NCBI RefSeq assembly: GCF_946221935.1
Contig: NZ_CAMIGN010000011.1
Location: 1-64,000, forward strand
DNA length: 64,000 nt
DNA from: an uncultured Corynebacterium sp.
Lineage (GTDB): Bacteria; Actinomycetota; Actinomycetes; Mycobacteriales; Mycobacteriaceae
Reading direction: 5' to 3'
Below, piece by piece: positions 34,787-42,846 of the stretch. A program made the translations under genes and the position numbers. The stretch's first letter is position 1. Every line of letters begins with the position of its first letter. Below the pieces are notes generated by a model, which did no database searches, was not told the DNA's origin, and saw only the letters and a list, made by a program, of their open reading frames with translations.

Positions 34787-35794
34787 CTAAGAGATCTTTT
34801 TCAAGGTAGGCTTGACCTGCTCCAATACCCATGCACGGGACAGGGCGGTCGGCGTGTTCAGGCCAGCAACCACAGCCTCGTTACCCGCCAGGGTGGCGCC
34901 GGACTTGACCTGCGGCAGGTCTGAGTAGCCCGGGATCTTCTCCACCTCCGCGATGTCACCGGTGCGGTTATAGATCACCATGAAGTCCGCAGCCAGGGCG
35001 GAGACGTTTTCTGGCGACAGAGTCACGCGCCCCTGCTGTACCTCGATTGAGCCGTCGGTCAGAGATTCCGGGAACTTCATACCCAGGTCGTAGATAAAGG
35101 AGGCTCCTGGATCCTTCGGGTCGGCCACAGCTCCAAAGGATCCCTGAGCGAACTGGGAGACCACACCGGTCTTACCCTCGATATTCGGCAGCTCGGACTT
35201 CGCATCGGAGAAGACTTTCTCATCCTGGTCGATGACTTCTTGAGCTTTATCTTCCTTGTTGAAGATCTTGCCGAGCTCCTTCAACTGCGACTTCCAGCTG
35301 ATCCCCTCACCCTCGGTGCCAATACCACCCAGAGTGGGCGCGATCTCGGAGAGCTGTGTGTAGTTATCCTCGGAGATCGTCCAGTAGTCCCCGACGATGA
35401 AATCCGGAGCAGCGGCGGCGATCTCTTCCTTCGGCAGAGTCTTGAAATCGGTCTGCTTGATAATCTCCACGCCATCCAACTTGCCGTCGCGCCACGGGGC
35501 ATTCATGTCCTTAGCAGACACCACCACGGCGGAGGGCTTGATGCCCATAGCCAGCAGGTTGTCGATGGCTGGACCAATGGCAACGACGCGCTCGGGGTTT
35601 ACGGGGTATGTGTCTTCCCCCCAGGCGTGCTTGATGTTGACTTCGGAAGCATTATCGCCGGAATTCGCTGCGGAGTTTGCGCCTGAGGAAGTATTTTCCG
35701 CCTTGTCATCTGCATCGGAGCTGCAGGCTCCCAACACCAGGGTAGTGGAGAGCACGGCGATGCTGAGCGCACGGACAACGTTTGAGTGCTTCAT
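34787..35794 (-). CDS. Iron-siderophore substrate-binding lipoprotein (system 2)
   Basis: Binding lipoprotein, 335 residues, with a signal peptide ending in lipobox LVLGAC (Cys about residue 24), a Ser/Asn/Asp-rich linker, then a FecB-type fold: PERVVAIGPAIDNLLAMGIK and PDFIVGDYWTISEDNY in the first lobe. It is the first gene after two DtxR-like boxes and precedes the NRPS by 128 bp. That short gap has a possible imperfect stem (CACCCCACG / CGAGGGGTG), so co-transcription is likely but may be attenuated. Its membrane partners are probably the permease/ATPase genes at 39817-42817. Confidence 0.92.
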   Translation of the reverse strand: MKHSNVVRALSIAVLSTTLVLGACSSDADDKAENTSSGANSAANSGDNASEVNIKHAWGEDTYPVNPERVVAIGPAIDNLLAMGIKPSAVVVSAKDMNAPWRDGKLDGVEIIKQTDFKTLPKEEIAAAAPDFIVGDYWTISEDNYTQLSEIAPTLGGIGTEGEGISWKSQLKELGKIFNKEDKAQEVIDQDEKVFSDAKSELPNIEGKTGVVSQFAQGSFGAVADPKDPGASFIYDLGMKFPESLTDGSIEVQQGRVTLSPENVSALAADFMVIYNRTGDIAEVEKIPGYSDLPQVKSGATLAGNEAVVAGLNTPTALSRAWVLEQVKPTLKKIS

Positions 35795-35829
35795 TCTGAA
35801 TGGGTTTCCATTTCACTAAACGAACAAGA

Positions 35830-35868
35830 TTAGGTAAGGCTACCATCACCAAGGGTAGGCTAACAAGG
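35830..35868 (-). promoter_or_regulatory. Tandem DtxR-like iron boxes before the lipoprotein-NRPS unit
   Basis: Box 1, TTAGGTAAGGCTACCATCA (35830-35848), and box 2, CAAGGGTAGGCTAACAAGG (35850-35868), stand next to each other just upstream of the lipoprotein start at 35794. Both keep the TAGGC/AGGCTAA core. Two adjacent sites suggest tight iron repression. Confidence 0.75.
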
Positions 35869-35888
35869 GCAATCTGAGACTTTTTAAC

Positions 35889-37556
35889 TTAATTTGGATC
35901 GGGGAGGGCACGACGATCCAGCTTCCCATTACTGCTCAGCGGCAATGCCTGCAGAGCCACTACACGGCTGGGAACCATGTACTCCGGTACTGATTCGCGC
36001 AGCACAGCAGCCACCTCCGTAGGCGGTAGTACCACTGCTTCCTGATCCCACACCACATAGCCCACCAGCACTGGTGAATCCTCGCCAACGACACGACTGG
36101 CCGCCTGCCGCACACCAGGAACCCGTCGCAGCGCCGCATCTACCTCTCCCAACTCCACTCGGTTGCCCCGGATCTTCACCTGGTCACCCACCCGACCTAC
36201 GAATTCCAGCAACCCCACCTGGTTCCATCGTGCTAGATCTCCGGTGCAGTACATTCGGCCGCCATCAACCTGTGGGTACCAACTGGGCACAAAAGATTGT
36301 GCCGTTAGCTCCGGGCGGCGCCAATAGCCAGTAGCCACCTGCACCCCGGCAATGCAGAGCTCACCCACCTGGCCCGGATCGGTAACCTCTTTCCCATCCT
36401 CATCGCGCAGATAACAGCTCACATTGTCTTGAGGCAGACCCAACAGCGACGGTTGCCGACCATCCCCCGCGCTGGATCCCGCCAGCTCAGCCAGCAATTC
36501 CTCGGTATATTCAACCCACAGCACATCCATCGCGGCCTCCGTGGGCCCATAAAGTCCATGCACCCGGCAACCGATCTGTCGCAGGCACCGTTCTGCCAGC
36601 GCACTGGGCACAGCCTCGCCACCTAGCAGCAGATGCTTGAGCCCAGCCAACCTTTCCAGAGGCTCACCCATGTCGTCCATGACATCCAACAGCGTGCCGA
36701 GCATACTCGGCACCATCGACAGCACACTGACCTGGTAATCCACCAGCAAATCCAAAAAGCCATCGATATCCCCCATCCACCACTGTGAATCGGGCATCAC
36801 CACCGTTCCACCATTAGCCAGGGGGTTCAGGATCTCCGCGATACCCACATCAAACACCGCCGGCGCCTTCTGCAGCACACGAAGTTCCTCGCCAGGCCCC
36901 ACGATCCGGGCGCTCCATTCCAAATGGCAGGCTACGCCACGGTGAGTATTCACCACCGCCTTCGGCCGCCCGGTCGAACCTGAGGTGAACGTGATGTAAC
37001 AGGGATCCTCCGGGCAAATGTCCGTGTTCACCTCCAACAGCGCACCGCTCACCTGCAGCGAGCCACCCGATCCATCTATATTTTCGCGGTCACACTCTGC
37101 GTCACCAATCCACACTTCAGCGGCGCAAGCTTCGGCGACGACTCGGCGCAGCTCCTGTTCCGCAGACTGCTCCACACCGAGCAACATCACCAGCTCCGGC
37201 TGAAGATCTTCCAGCTGCCAACGCAAACGCTCTGTTGGAGAATCCACCTCCAATGGACAATAGACTGCGCCCGAGTGAAGAATCCCTGCCACCATTACCG
37301 GTAGCCGAGTATCCCGGCGCGCCAGTACCGCGATCCGGTCCCCTCTACCCAGCCCACGGCTGCTAATACTGCCGGCCACTCGCCTGGCACCTCTAGCCAG
37401 TTCTGGCCAAGTAATGGCCCCAGCAGGCCCCGTAACCGCTAGCCGTGGGCTATCTACCCCACACTCCTGGACTGCCGCACAAATCATCGCATCCACCGTG
37501 GCATAGCGCTGCTTCACTCGGCGGCCATGAGGCCGCGGTGCTGGAAATGCACTCAT
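35889..37556 (-). CDS. Free-standing NRPS adenylation enzyme
   Basis: Amino-acid adenylation domain without carrier protein, 555 residues. Core motifs: ITFTSGSTGRPKAVVNTHRG (A3), LYGPTEAAMDV (A5), GELCIAGVQVATGYWRRPEL (A6), YCTGDLARW (A7), GRVGDQVKIRGNRVELGEV (A8), and NGKLDRRALPDPN at the C-terminus with the catalytic Lys. Pocket residues read against EntF are D-V-A-S-L-G-L-M-D, with no obvious standard match. Its start overlaps the stop of the MbtG-like monooxygenase gene by 4 bp, so it is coupled to the enzyme that makes an N-hydroxylated amino acid. The nearby NRPS lacks exactly one A domain, so loading of PCP2 in trans is the natural inference. Confidence 0.9.
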   Translation of the reverse strand: MSAFPAPRPHGRRVKQRYATVDAMICAAVQECGVDSPRLAVTGPAGAITWPELARGARRVAGSISSRGLGRGDRIAVLARRDTRLPVMVAGILHSGAVYCPLEVDSPTERLRWQLEDLQPELVMLLGVEQSAEQELRRVVAEACAAEVWIGDAECDRENIDGSGGSLQVSGALLEVNTDICPEDPCYITFTSGSTGRPKAVVNTHRGVACHLEWSARIVGPGEELRVLQKAPAVFDVGIAEILNPLANGGTVVMPDSQWWMGDIDGFLDLLVDYQVSVLSMVPSMLGTLLDVMDDMGEPLERLAGLKHLLLGGEAVPSALAERCLRQIGCRVHGLYGPTEAAMDVLWVEYTEELLAELAGSSAGDGRQPSLLGLPQDNVSCYLRDEDGKEVTDPGQVGELCIAGVQVATGYWRRPELTAQSFVPSWYPQVDGGRMYCTGDLARWNQVGLLEFVGRVGDQVKIRGNRVELGEVDAALRRVPGVRQAASRVVGEDSPVLVGYVVWDQEAVVLPPTEVAAVLRESVPEYMVPSRVVALQALPLSSNGKLDRRALPDPN

Positions 37557-38965
37557 GAACGCACCTCCGCCCGAACCCCAGCCTGCACCCCAGCCCGCAT
37601 GCCAGCCTGCACATCGGCGGCATTATCGCCCAGGCCGTCCCCTACACCGAGCCCAGCTACTACCCGATCGGAAAGCTCGCCCAGGCAGCTCAGGTTCGCA
37701 AACCCCGGCCCCTGGCGCATACCTGCCAGTGCCGGAACAAACAGGTGCGGAACCAATCCCTCCACTGCCAGATCTGCCCCAATACTGGCCTCCCAGGCCG
37801 GAACGGAGCTCAGCGCTGCATCGGACTGGTTGCCTAGTGCGCGCTCCAGGAGGAGGCGCACCTGTGGCGTCATCACATCACAGAACCACAAGGGCCTACC
37901 ACCGCGAGCGTCAATGACGAGATCGCACAGCTCGGTGTAGGAGCCACACACTTCATCATCAATATGCACCCGCAGTCGAAAATCAGCGTCCGGCGAGCTC
38001 GCCAGCTCCACACGGCGGACAACGCCACGGCGATGTGCCACGCGATCATCGGAATCTAACACCTGCTGCACCCGCACAGAAAGCACCCCACGGTCGGTTC
38101 TGCGGATGAAGTCTCTACGCGCTGCTTCGCTGAGTGTCACCCATTTGCGCGGATCTGTATACAACTCGTTTTCGAATTGACTCTCCCCACGACTGAACAT
38201 CGTGGCCAGGGGCGATACGGCCAGAGCTTCCTCAATATTGAGGTGAATTAGCTGGTCCAACACGGAAGCTGCAGATTCCCCAGTACCGATCACCACAACA
38301 CGAGGGACCTCGGGGAGGCTTCCACGCGCCTTGAGATCCCAAAATTCTGCCACAGAGAGCACACCCGGAACATCCGAAATTTTGCCGTCGCTACGGCCAG
38401 GGCCGGTAACGAGCACACTATCGGCCTCCAGAGTGAACTCGGCGCCACGTGTGTCCTCGGCAGTGAGGCGCCACCGGCAGGGCTGGGAGGCAGTGCCGGT
38501 GGCCGTGCCCGTAGGGCTAGTGGCACTACTTTCAGTGGTCACGTCGAGTAGCCGCACCGTTGCTGGAACCACCCGCATTCCCATCTTTTGCGCCGCCCAC
38601 TCCAGGTAGCTAGCCCACAGGTAGTGCGGTGGGTTGGGGTGGCCACGGTCGATCCAAGAGGCATAACGATCCGACTCCGTAAGGAAGCGCACCCAGCTAA
38701 GCCCCAGCATGCTCCGGTCCACGGCCTCGTTGAGCTCGCCCGCGATGCGCGTGCGGTAGGGAAATCCCAGATCTTTATCGGGCGAGGTTCCCAGCAACTG
38801 CCGCCCGTCCGTCCACCCACCGCAAGGCTTCCAATTACCGCCAATGCCGTGCGGATCCAGCACGGTTACTTCCGGGGTTGGAACGCCCAGGCTGCGCAGA
38901 GCGTGGAGTTTCGCCTGGACGGCTAGCGCTTTTGGCCCCGCTCCGATGATCGCCAATGATTTCAA
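37553..38965 (-). CDS. MbtG/SidA-family L-lysine (or ornithine) N-monooxygenase
   Basis: FAD- and NADPH-dependent N-hydroxylase, 470 residues, that makes N6-hydroxylysine (or N5-hydroxyornithine) for hydroxamate groups. The FAD motif is IIGAGPKALAVQAKL; the following GGWTDGRQLLGTSPDKDLGF matches the mycobacterial MbtG pattern as I remember it; the NADPH motif is IGTGESAASVLDQL. The start is a TTG at 38965 with AAGGGA upstream. The C-terminal ~20 residues are a repetitive Ala/Gly/Val/Arg tail (AGMRAGVQAGVRAEVRS). It is divergent from the acyltransferase gene, shares a DtxR-like box with it, and is coupled to the downstream adenylation gene. Confidence 0.9.
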   Translation of the reverse strand: MKSLAIIGAGPKALAVQAKLHALRSLGVPTPEVTVLDPHGIGGNWKPCGGWTDGRQLLGTSPDKDLGFPYRTRIAGELNEAVDRSMLGLSWVRFLTESDRYASWIDRGHPNPPHYLWASYLEWAAQKMGMRVVPATVRLLDVTTESSATSPTGTATGTASQPCRWRLTAEDTRGAEFTLEADSVLVTGPGRSDGKISDVPGVLSVAEFWDLKARGSLPEVPRVVVIGTGESAASVLDQLIHLNIEEALAVSPLATMFSRGESQFENELYTDPRKWVTLSEAARRDFIRRTDRGVLSVRVQQVLDSDDRVAHRRGVVRRVELASSPDADFRLRVHIDDEVCGSYTELCDLVIDARGGRPLWFCDVMTPQVRLLLERALGNQSDAALSSVPAWEASIGADLAVEGLVPHLFVPALAGMRQGPGFANLSCLGELSDRVVAGLGVGDGLGDNAADVQAGMRAGVQAGVRAEVRS

Positions 38966-38981
38966 CTTACCATTCCCTTAC

Positions 38982-39000
38982 CAAGTGAAGGCTTACCTTA
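38982..39000. promoter_or_regulatory. DtxR-like iron box in the divergent hydroxylase/acyltransferase promoter
   Basis: CAAGTGAAGGCTTACCTTA matches the right half of the DtxR consensus well. It lies between the divergent starts at 38965 (minus) and 39026 (plus), only 61 bp apart, so one site could repress both. TAGTAT (39012-39017), 8 nt before the ATG at 39026, is a likely -10 of a leaderless plus-strand transcript. Confidence 0.7.
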
Positions 39001-39025
39001 CACATAGACGGTAGTATGCTTACCC

Positions 39026-39820
39026 ATGATTGACAATGACCCCCAGCAACAGCCTGAGTCACTGCTCACAGGAAGCCCCCAACCCCGCCCGGAGGAAATA
39101 CTGGCCCGGTTGCGCCACGACATCCCGACAGCGGATTTCCTCCCTTCCCCGCCACCGTTACCGCAGATGAACCCTCCCTTTTCCCTACGCCCTGCGGACC
39201 CAGATCCCGAATCTTCCGATGCCGATCTGGTGGCCGAGTGGATGTCCCGCCCTCACTTGCGCGAGACGTGGGAACAACCCTGGCCAGCCGAACGCTGGCG
39301 CCAGGACTGGGTCGCAAAAACTCACACCACCTACGCTCGCGCCGCAATACTGTCCTATTCGATACCCCGCTCCCCCCATATCCGGGCTGCAAAGGAAGCC
39401 ACGAGGGGCGATGTCTCCGCAGCTCCTACACCGTCTGACGAGAATGACGCCACAACCCCGGTGGGGTACGTGGAAATCTATCGCCCGCACCGGGACGAGA
39501 TTGGCAGCAGCTATCTCTCTCAACCCCACGACCTGGGAGCCCATATCGCAATCGGCAAGCCAGAACTGACTGGCCATGGGATCTTCTCTTCTTTTCTGAG
39601 CAAGCTGGCCGCAGCACTGCTAGAGCAAGACCCGCAGTGCCAGCTGGTGCTTGGCGAGCCGGACTATCGCAACACCCGCACGCACCGGGCGCTGGCCAAG
39701 GCCAGTTTCCAAGATTTCGGCGAGCGACAGCAGCGGGCAGACCGGCGCGTACGGTTGTTCGGCTTAACACGGCCTAGCGCAGGGCGTGAGCCGCAACAGC
39801 GATTGGAGGCCACGCCATGA
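39026..39820 (+). CDS. MbtK/IucB-type N-acyltransferase for the hydroxamate moiety
   Basis: GNAT-fold acyl-CoA transferase, 264 residues, expected to acylate the side-chain hydroxylamine made by the divergent monooxygenase. The C-terminal half carries the siderophore acyltransferase pattern: YVEIYRPHRDEIG, HDLGAHIAIGKPELTGHGIF, and the acyl-CoA site region LVLGEPDYRNTRTHRALAKA followed by SFQDFGE. The N-terminal ~70 residues are Pro-rich and variable. The acyl donor (acetyl, formyl, succinyl or longer) cannot be read from sequence. The ATG appears leaderless. The stop overlaps the next permease start by 4 bp. Confidence 0.87.
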   Translation: MIDNDPQQQPESLLTGSPQPRPEEILARLRHDIPTADFLPSPPPLPQMNPPFSLRPADPDPESSDADLVAEWMSRPHLRETWEQPWPAERWRQDWVAKTHTTYARAAILSYSIPRSPHIRAAKEATRGDVSAAPTPSDENDATTPVGYVEIYRPHRDEIGSSYLSQPHDLGAHIAIGKPELTGHGIFSSFLSKLAAALLEQDPQCQLVLGEPDYRNTRTHRALAKASFQDFGERQQRADRRVRLFGLTRPSAGREPQQRLEATP

Positions 39821-40842
39821 GTGTGCGCACCAGCCGCCTACTGGGTCTGGGGGTACTACTCCTACTGGTCGTCAGTGGCACGATCTGCAGTTTCCTGTAC
39901 GGCGCCCGTTCCATCCCCGCAGAGGACGTGTGGGCTGCACTTCGGGATCTCCCGGTTACCAGTAGCTCCCCGGAGGAGGTTCCAGTCAACCAACGCGTGG
40001 TCGCCGAGCTGCGCCTGCCACGCACCATATTGGCCATTATCGTGGGCGCGGCACTAGGCGTAGCCGGTGCCCTAATCCAGGGACATACCCGCAATCCCCT
40101 GGCGGATCCGGGGATACTGGGAATCAGTTCCGGCGCGGCACTGAGCGTGGTGGCCAGCTACGCCCTGTTGGGCATCAGCGCGCCTTGGGCGACTGCGGTG
40201 GTTGCCTTCCTTGGTGCAATCGCAGCGACGGCGCTGGTCTTCGGCCTAGCTTCCGCGGGCAGAGCCACGGTAAATCCCCTGACCCTCGTGCTGGGCGGAG
40301 CCGCGCTGTCGGCAGTGCTAAGTGCCATCACGAGCGCCTTCGTTCTCACAAGTGAAAACAACCTGGATAGGATGCGCTTCTGGACCGTCGGTTCCCTAGC
40401 GGGCCGGGATATGAACATCGCGCTCAGCGTCTTGCCGTTTGTGGTTCTGGGGTTGATCCTGGCCTTTGCCACGGGCCCGCAGCTGAACATCCTAAATCTG
40501 GGCGACGACGTGGCTGCTGGCTTAGGTATCAACACTGCGGCCGCGCGACTAGGTGGCATGGGCATCATCGCACTGCTGGCAGGTGCAGCCACTGCCGCTG
40601 CAGGACCGCTGGGCTTCATCGGCCTGGTGGTACCCCATATCGTCCGAGCCCTCACCGGCCCGGATTACAAGTGGATTCTGCCGTACTCCGCACTAGCCGG
40701 TGCAGCACTACTTCTTTACGCGGACGTGGTGGGGCGCCTCATCGCCCGGCCCGGCGAGCTCCAGGTGGGCATTGTGCTGGCGTTCGTGGGTGCACCGTTC
40801 TTCATCGTCTTGATTTACCGAAAGAAGGTGGCGACGCTCTGA
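39817..40842 (+). CDS. Ferric siderophore ABC transporter permease, FecCD family (system 2, first subunit)
   Basis: FepD-like permease, 341 residues, nine or ten helices. Signatures: ELRLPRTILAIIVGAALGVA, QGHTRNPLADPGILGISSGA and GPLGFIGLVVPHIVRALTG. Junctions of 4 bp (with the acyltransferase) and 1 bp (with the next permease) show one operon, linking synthesis of the hydroxamate to uptake of the product. Confidence 0.94.
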   Translation: MSVRTSRLLGLGVLLLLVVSGTICSFLYGARSIPAEDVWAALRDLPVTSSSPEEVPVNQRVVAELRLPRTILAIIVGAALGVAGALIQGHTRNPLADPGILGISSGAALSVVASYALLGISAPWATAVVAFLGAIAATALVFGLASAGRATVNPLTLVLGGAALSAVLSAITSAFVLTSENNLDRMRFWTVGSLAGRDMNIALSVLPFVVLGLILAFATGPQLNILNLGDDVAAGLGINTAAARLGGMGIIALLAGAATAAAGPLGFIGLVVPHIVRALTGPDYKWILPYSALAGAALLLYADVVGRLIARPGELQVGIVLAFVGAPFFIVLIYRKKVATL

Positions 40843-41945
40843 TGGGGCTCAACAAGACTTCGCGCAATAGGCTCACCGCTACCGAGCGGGTTCCAGGCCG
40901 TCCGGCATTCAGGGTCGGGCCAATCTCCTTCGTTTGGCGCCCACGAGTGCTGCTTGTATGCCTCATTGCCGCGGCCCTTATCGTTTTCTTGGGAGCATTT
41001 TCCATTGGACTAGGTGATTTCCCCATCTCCGTTTCCCGAGTGCTGGAGGTTGTCTTCCGCGGGGATGGAAACCGCGTGGAAAGGCTAGTGGTCCTGGACT
41101 GGCGCATGCCCCGTGTGGCAACCGCCATCGCGGTCGGCAGTGCTTTGGGGCTTTCTGGCGCGCTAACTCAGACAGTCACCCGCAACGCACTGGCCAGCCC
41201 GGATATCCTTGGTATCACCACGGGCGCCTCAGCCATGGCCGTGACGGTCATCGTCCTCGGCGGTGGCAGCGGATTTCTCAGCTGGCTGTCCGGAATCGGA
41301 ATCCCTCTGGCCGCACTACTAGGGGCGATACTCAGCGCTACAGCGATCTGGGCACTGGCGTGGCGGCGCCAGGCGGATTCCTACCGACTAGTGCTCTTTG
41401 GCATCATCATCACCGCGCTGCTCAGTTCCTACATCAATTTCCTTATGATCCGCTCGGAGCTACGGAATGCTACCCAAGCGCAGTTCTGGCTCACAGGCTC
41501 CTTGGCCACAGCGGGCTGGAATACCACCATCCCGATGGTGATTCTGGTGATCGCGTGCTGTCCCCTACTGGCCTGGATCGGCTACCAGGCGCTGGCCACC
41601 ACTTTGGGACCCGATCTGGCTCGGGCACTCGGCCAGCGGGTCAACGGTGTACAGGTCGCGATGCTGGCGCTGGCCGTGGCCCTAGCTGCGGTAGCAGTCT
41701 CCGCCGCCGGCCCCATCGGCTTCGTCGCCTTCGTAGCACCCCAGGTGGCCCTTCGAATGTGCGGCGTACCCACCCCACCGCTTGCGGCTTCGGCGCTCAC
41801 CGGTGCAGTACTGCTGCTGGGGGCGGACATCGTCACCCAAGCGATTCTGCCGGTGGAACTTCCGGTGGGCATTGTGACCTCCGCCCTAGGTGGCATCTTC
41901 CTCATCTATCTGCTCGTTCAACGCACTAGGAGCACAGACGCATGA
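40842..41945 (+). CDS. Ferric siderophore ABC transporter permease, FecCD family (system 2, second subunit)
   Basis: FepG-like permease, 367 residues from the ATG at 40842, which overlaps the preceding stop by one base (TGATG). Signatures: DWRMPRVATAIAVGSALGLS, QTVTRNALASPDILGITTGA and GPIGFVAFVAPQVALRMCG. A basic N-terminal extension of ~35 residues precedes the first helix. It overlaps the ATPase start by 4 bp. Confidence 0.94.
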   Translation: MGLNKTSRNRLTATERVPGRPAFRVGPISFVWRPRVLLVCLIAAALIVFLGAFSIGLGDFPISVSRVLEVVFRGDGNRVERLVVLDWRMPRVATAIAVGSALGLSGALTQTVTRNALASPDILGITTGASAMAVTVIVLGGGSGFLSWLSGIGIPLAALLGAILSATAIWALAWRRQADSYRLVLFGIIITALLSSYINFLMIRSELRNATQAQFWLTGSLATAGWNTTIPMVILVIACCPLLAWIGYQALATTLGPDLARALGQRVNGVQVAMLALAVALAAVAVSAAGPIGFVAFVAPQVALRMCGVPTPPLAASALTGAVLLLGADIVTQAILPVELPVGIVTSALGGIFLIYLLVQRTRSTDA

Positions 41946-42817
41946 CCTCTTCCACACCCCAGCCAAATACAGCACAGCACAACACGGCACTACCAAATAC
42001 AGCACAGCCAAGCGACACCAGCGGCGTAGTTGCGTCCTCGATCACGGTGGGCTACGGCGAGCGCACCATCATCCGCGACCTTAGCGCCACGTTCCCGGCG
42101 GGCAAGATTACTACCATCGTGGGGCCCAACGGCTGCGGTAAGTCCACATTGCTGCGTGCCATGTCCGGCCTACTTGACCTCAATACGGGAACCGTTCGTG
42201 TGAATAACCAGGACATCACGGCCATGAAACGCAAGGAGGTCGCCCGACTATTGGGCGTACTTCCCCAATCGCCCGTGGCCCCAGAGGGCCTGCTGGTCTC
42301 CGATCTGGTGGCTCGCGGGCGGCACCCACACCAGGCGTGGTTCCGGCAATGGTCTTCCACGGACGAAGGGGCGGTACTCGAGGCCCTGGAGCAAACAGAT
42401 TCCAAGGATCTTGCTAACCGCACGCTGGATGAACTCTCTGGCGGCCAGCGCCAGCGCGTGTGGATTTCCATGGTGTTGACGCAGAACACCGACATCCTTT
42501 TCCTCGACGAGCCGACCACCTACTTAGACCTGGCGACTTCCGTGGACATCTTGGAACTGGTTGAGGACCTGTGCCAACGGCTTGGCCGCACCGTGGTTAT
42601 GGTGCTGCACGATCTAAATCTTGCGGTGCGTTATTCCGATTATCTAGTGGTCATGAATGAAGGCCAGGTGATGGCCTCCGGTTCGCCTTCGGAGATCATT
42701 ACTGCAGAGCTACTGCAGCGGGCTTTCGACCTGCGAGCACGGGTGATCGAAGATCCGGAGACTGGCGACCCGCTCATCATCCCTCTCAAGAAATCCAAAA
42801 ATAACACCCTTGATTAG
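41942..42817 (+). CDS. Ferric siderophore ABC transporter, ATP-binding protein (system 2)
   Basis: FepC-type ATPase, 291 residues. Walker A GPNGCGKSTLL, signature LSGGQRQRVWISMVL, Walker B DILFLDEPTTYLD, switch His in VLHDLNLAV. The first ~30 residues are an unusual Thr/Asn/Ala/Gln/Pro-rich leader encoded by an imperfect direct repeat (see the repeat at 41970-42008); the ABC domain proper begins near SSITVGYGERTI. It is last in the acyltransferase-permease-permease-ATPase operon. Confidence 0.94.
   Translation: MTSSTPQPNTAQHNTALPNTAQPSDTSGVVASSITVGYGERTIIRDLSATFPAGKITTIVGPNGCGKSTLLRAMSGLLDLNTGTVRVNNQDITAMKRKEVARLLGVLPQSPVAPEGLLVSDLVARGRHPHQAWFRQWSSTDEGAVLEALEQTDSKDLANRTLDELSGGQRQRVWISMVLTQNTDILFLDEPTTYLDLATSVDILELVEDLCQRLGRTVVMVLHDLNLAVRYSDYLVVMNEGQVMASGSPSEIITAELLQRAFDLRARVIEDPETGDPLIIPLKKSKNNTLD
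41970..42008 (+). repeat. Short direct repeat in the ATPase N-terminal leader
   Basis: CCAAATACAGCACAG occurs twice about 29 bp apart inside the 5' end of the ATPase gene, with further AACACGGCACTA-like sequence between. It encodes the repeated PNTAQ units. The exact boundaries may be off by a few bases. Confidence 0.6.
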
Positions 42818-42827
42818 CCTAACCTAA
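42809..42827 (+). promoter_or_regulatory. DtxR-like iron box and leaderless -10 of the DHB operon
   Basis: CTTGATTAGCCTAACCTAA matches 15 of 19 positions of the DtxR consensus complement. TACAGT (42834-42839) follows and stands exactly 7 nt before the ATG at 42847, a -10 element of a leaderless transcript. The box overlaps the end of the preceding ATPase gene. Confidence 0.8.
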
Positions 42828-42846
42828 GTCGATTACAGTGTCCGCT

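Noticed and set aside
34659..34832. 58-residue extension at the NRPS N-terminus
   Set aside because: No family similarity; it would begin inside the end of the preceding lipoprotein gene, and the TTG at 34658 has a good ribosome-binding site.
37018..37203. Small plus-strand frame opposite the adenylation gene
   Set aside because: It lies fully inside a conserved A domain on the other strand and has no start signal.
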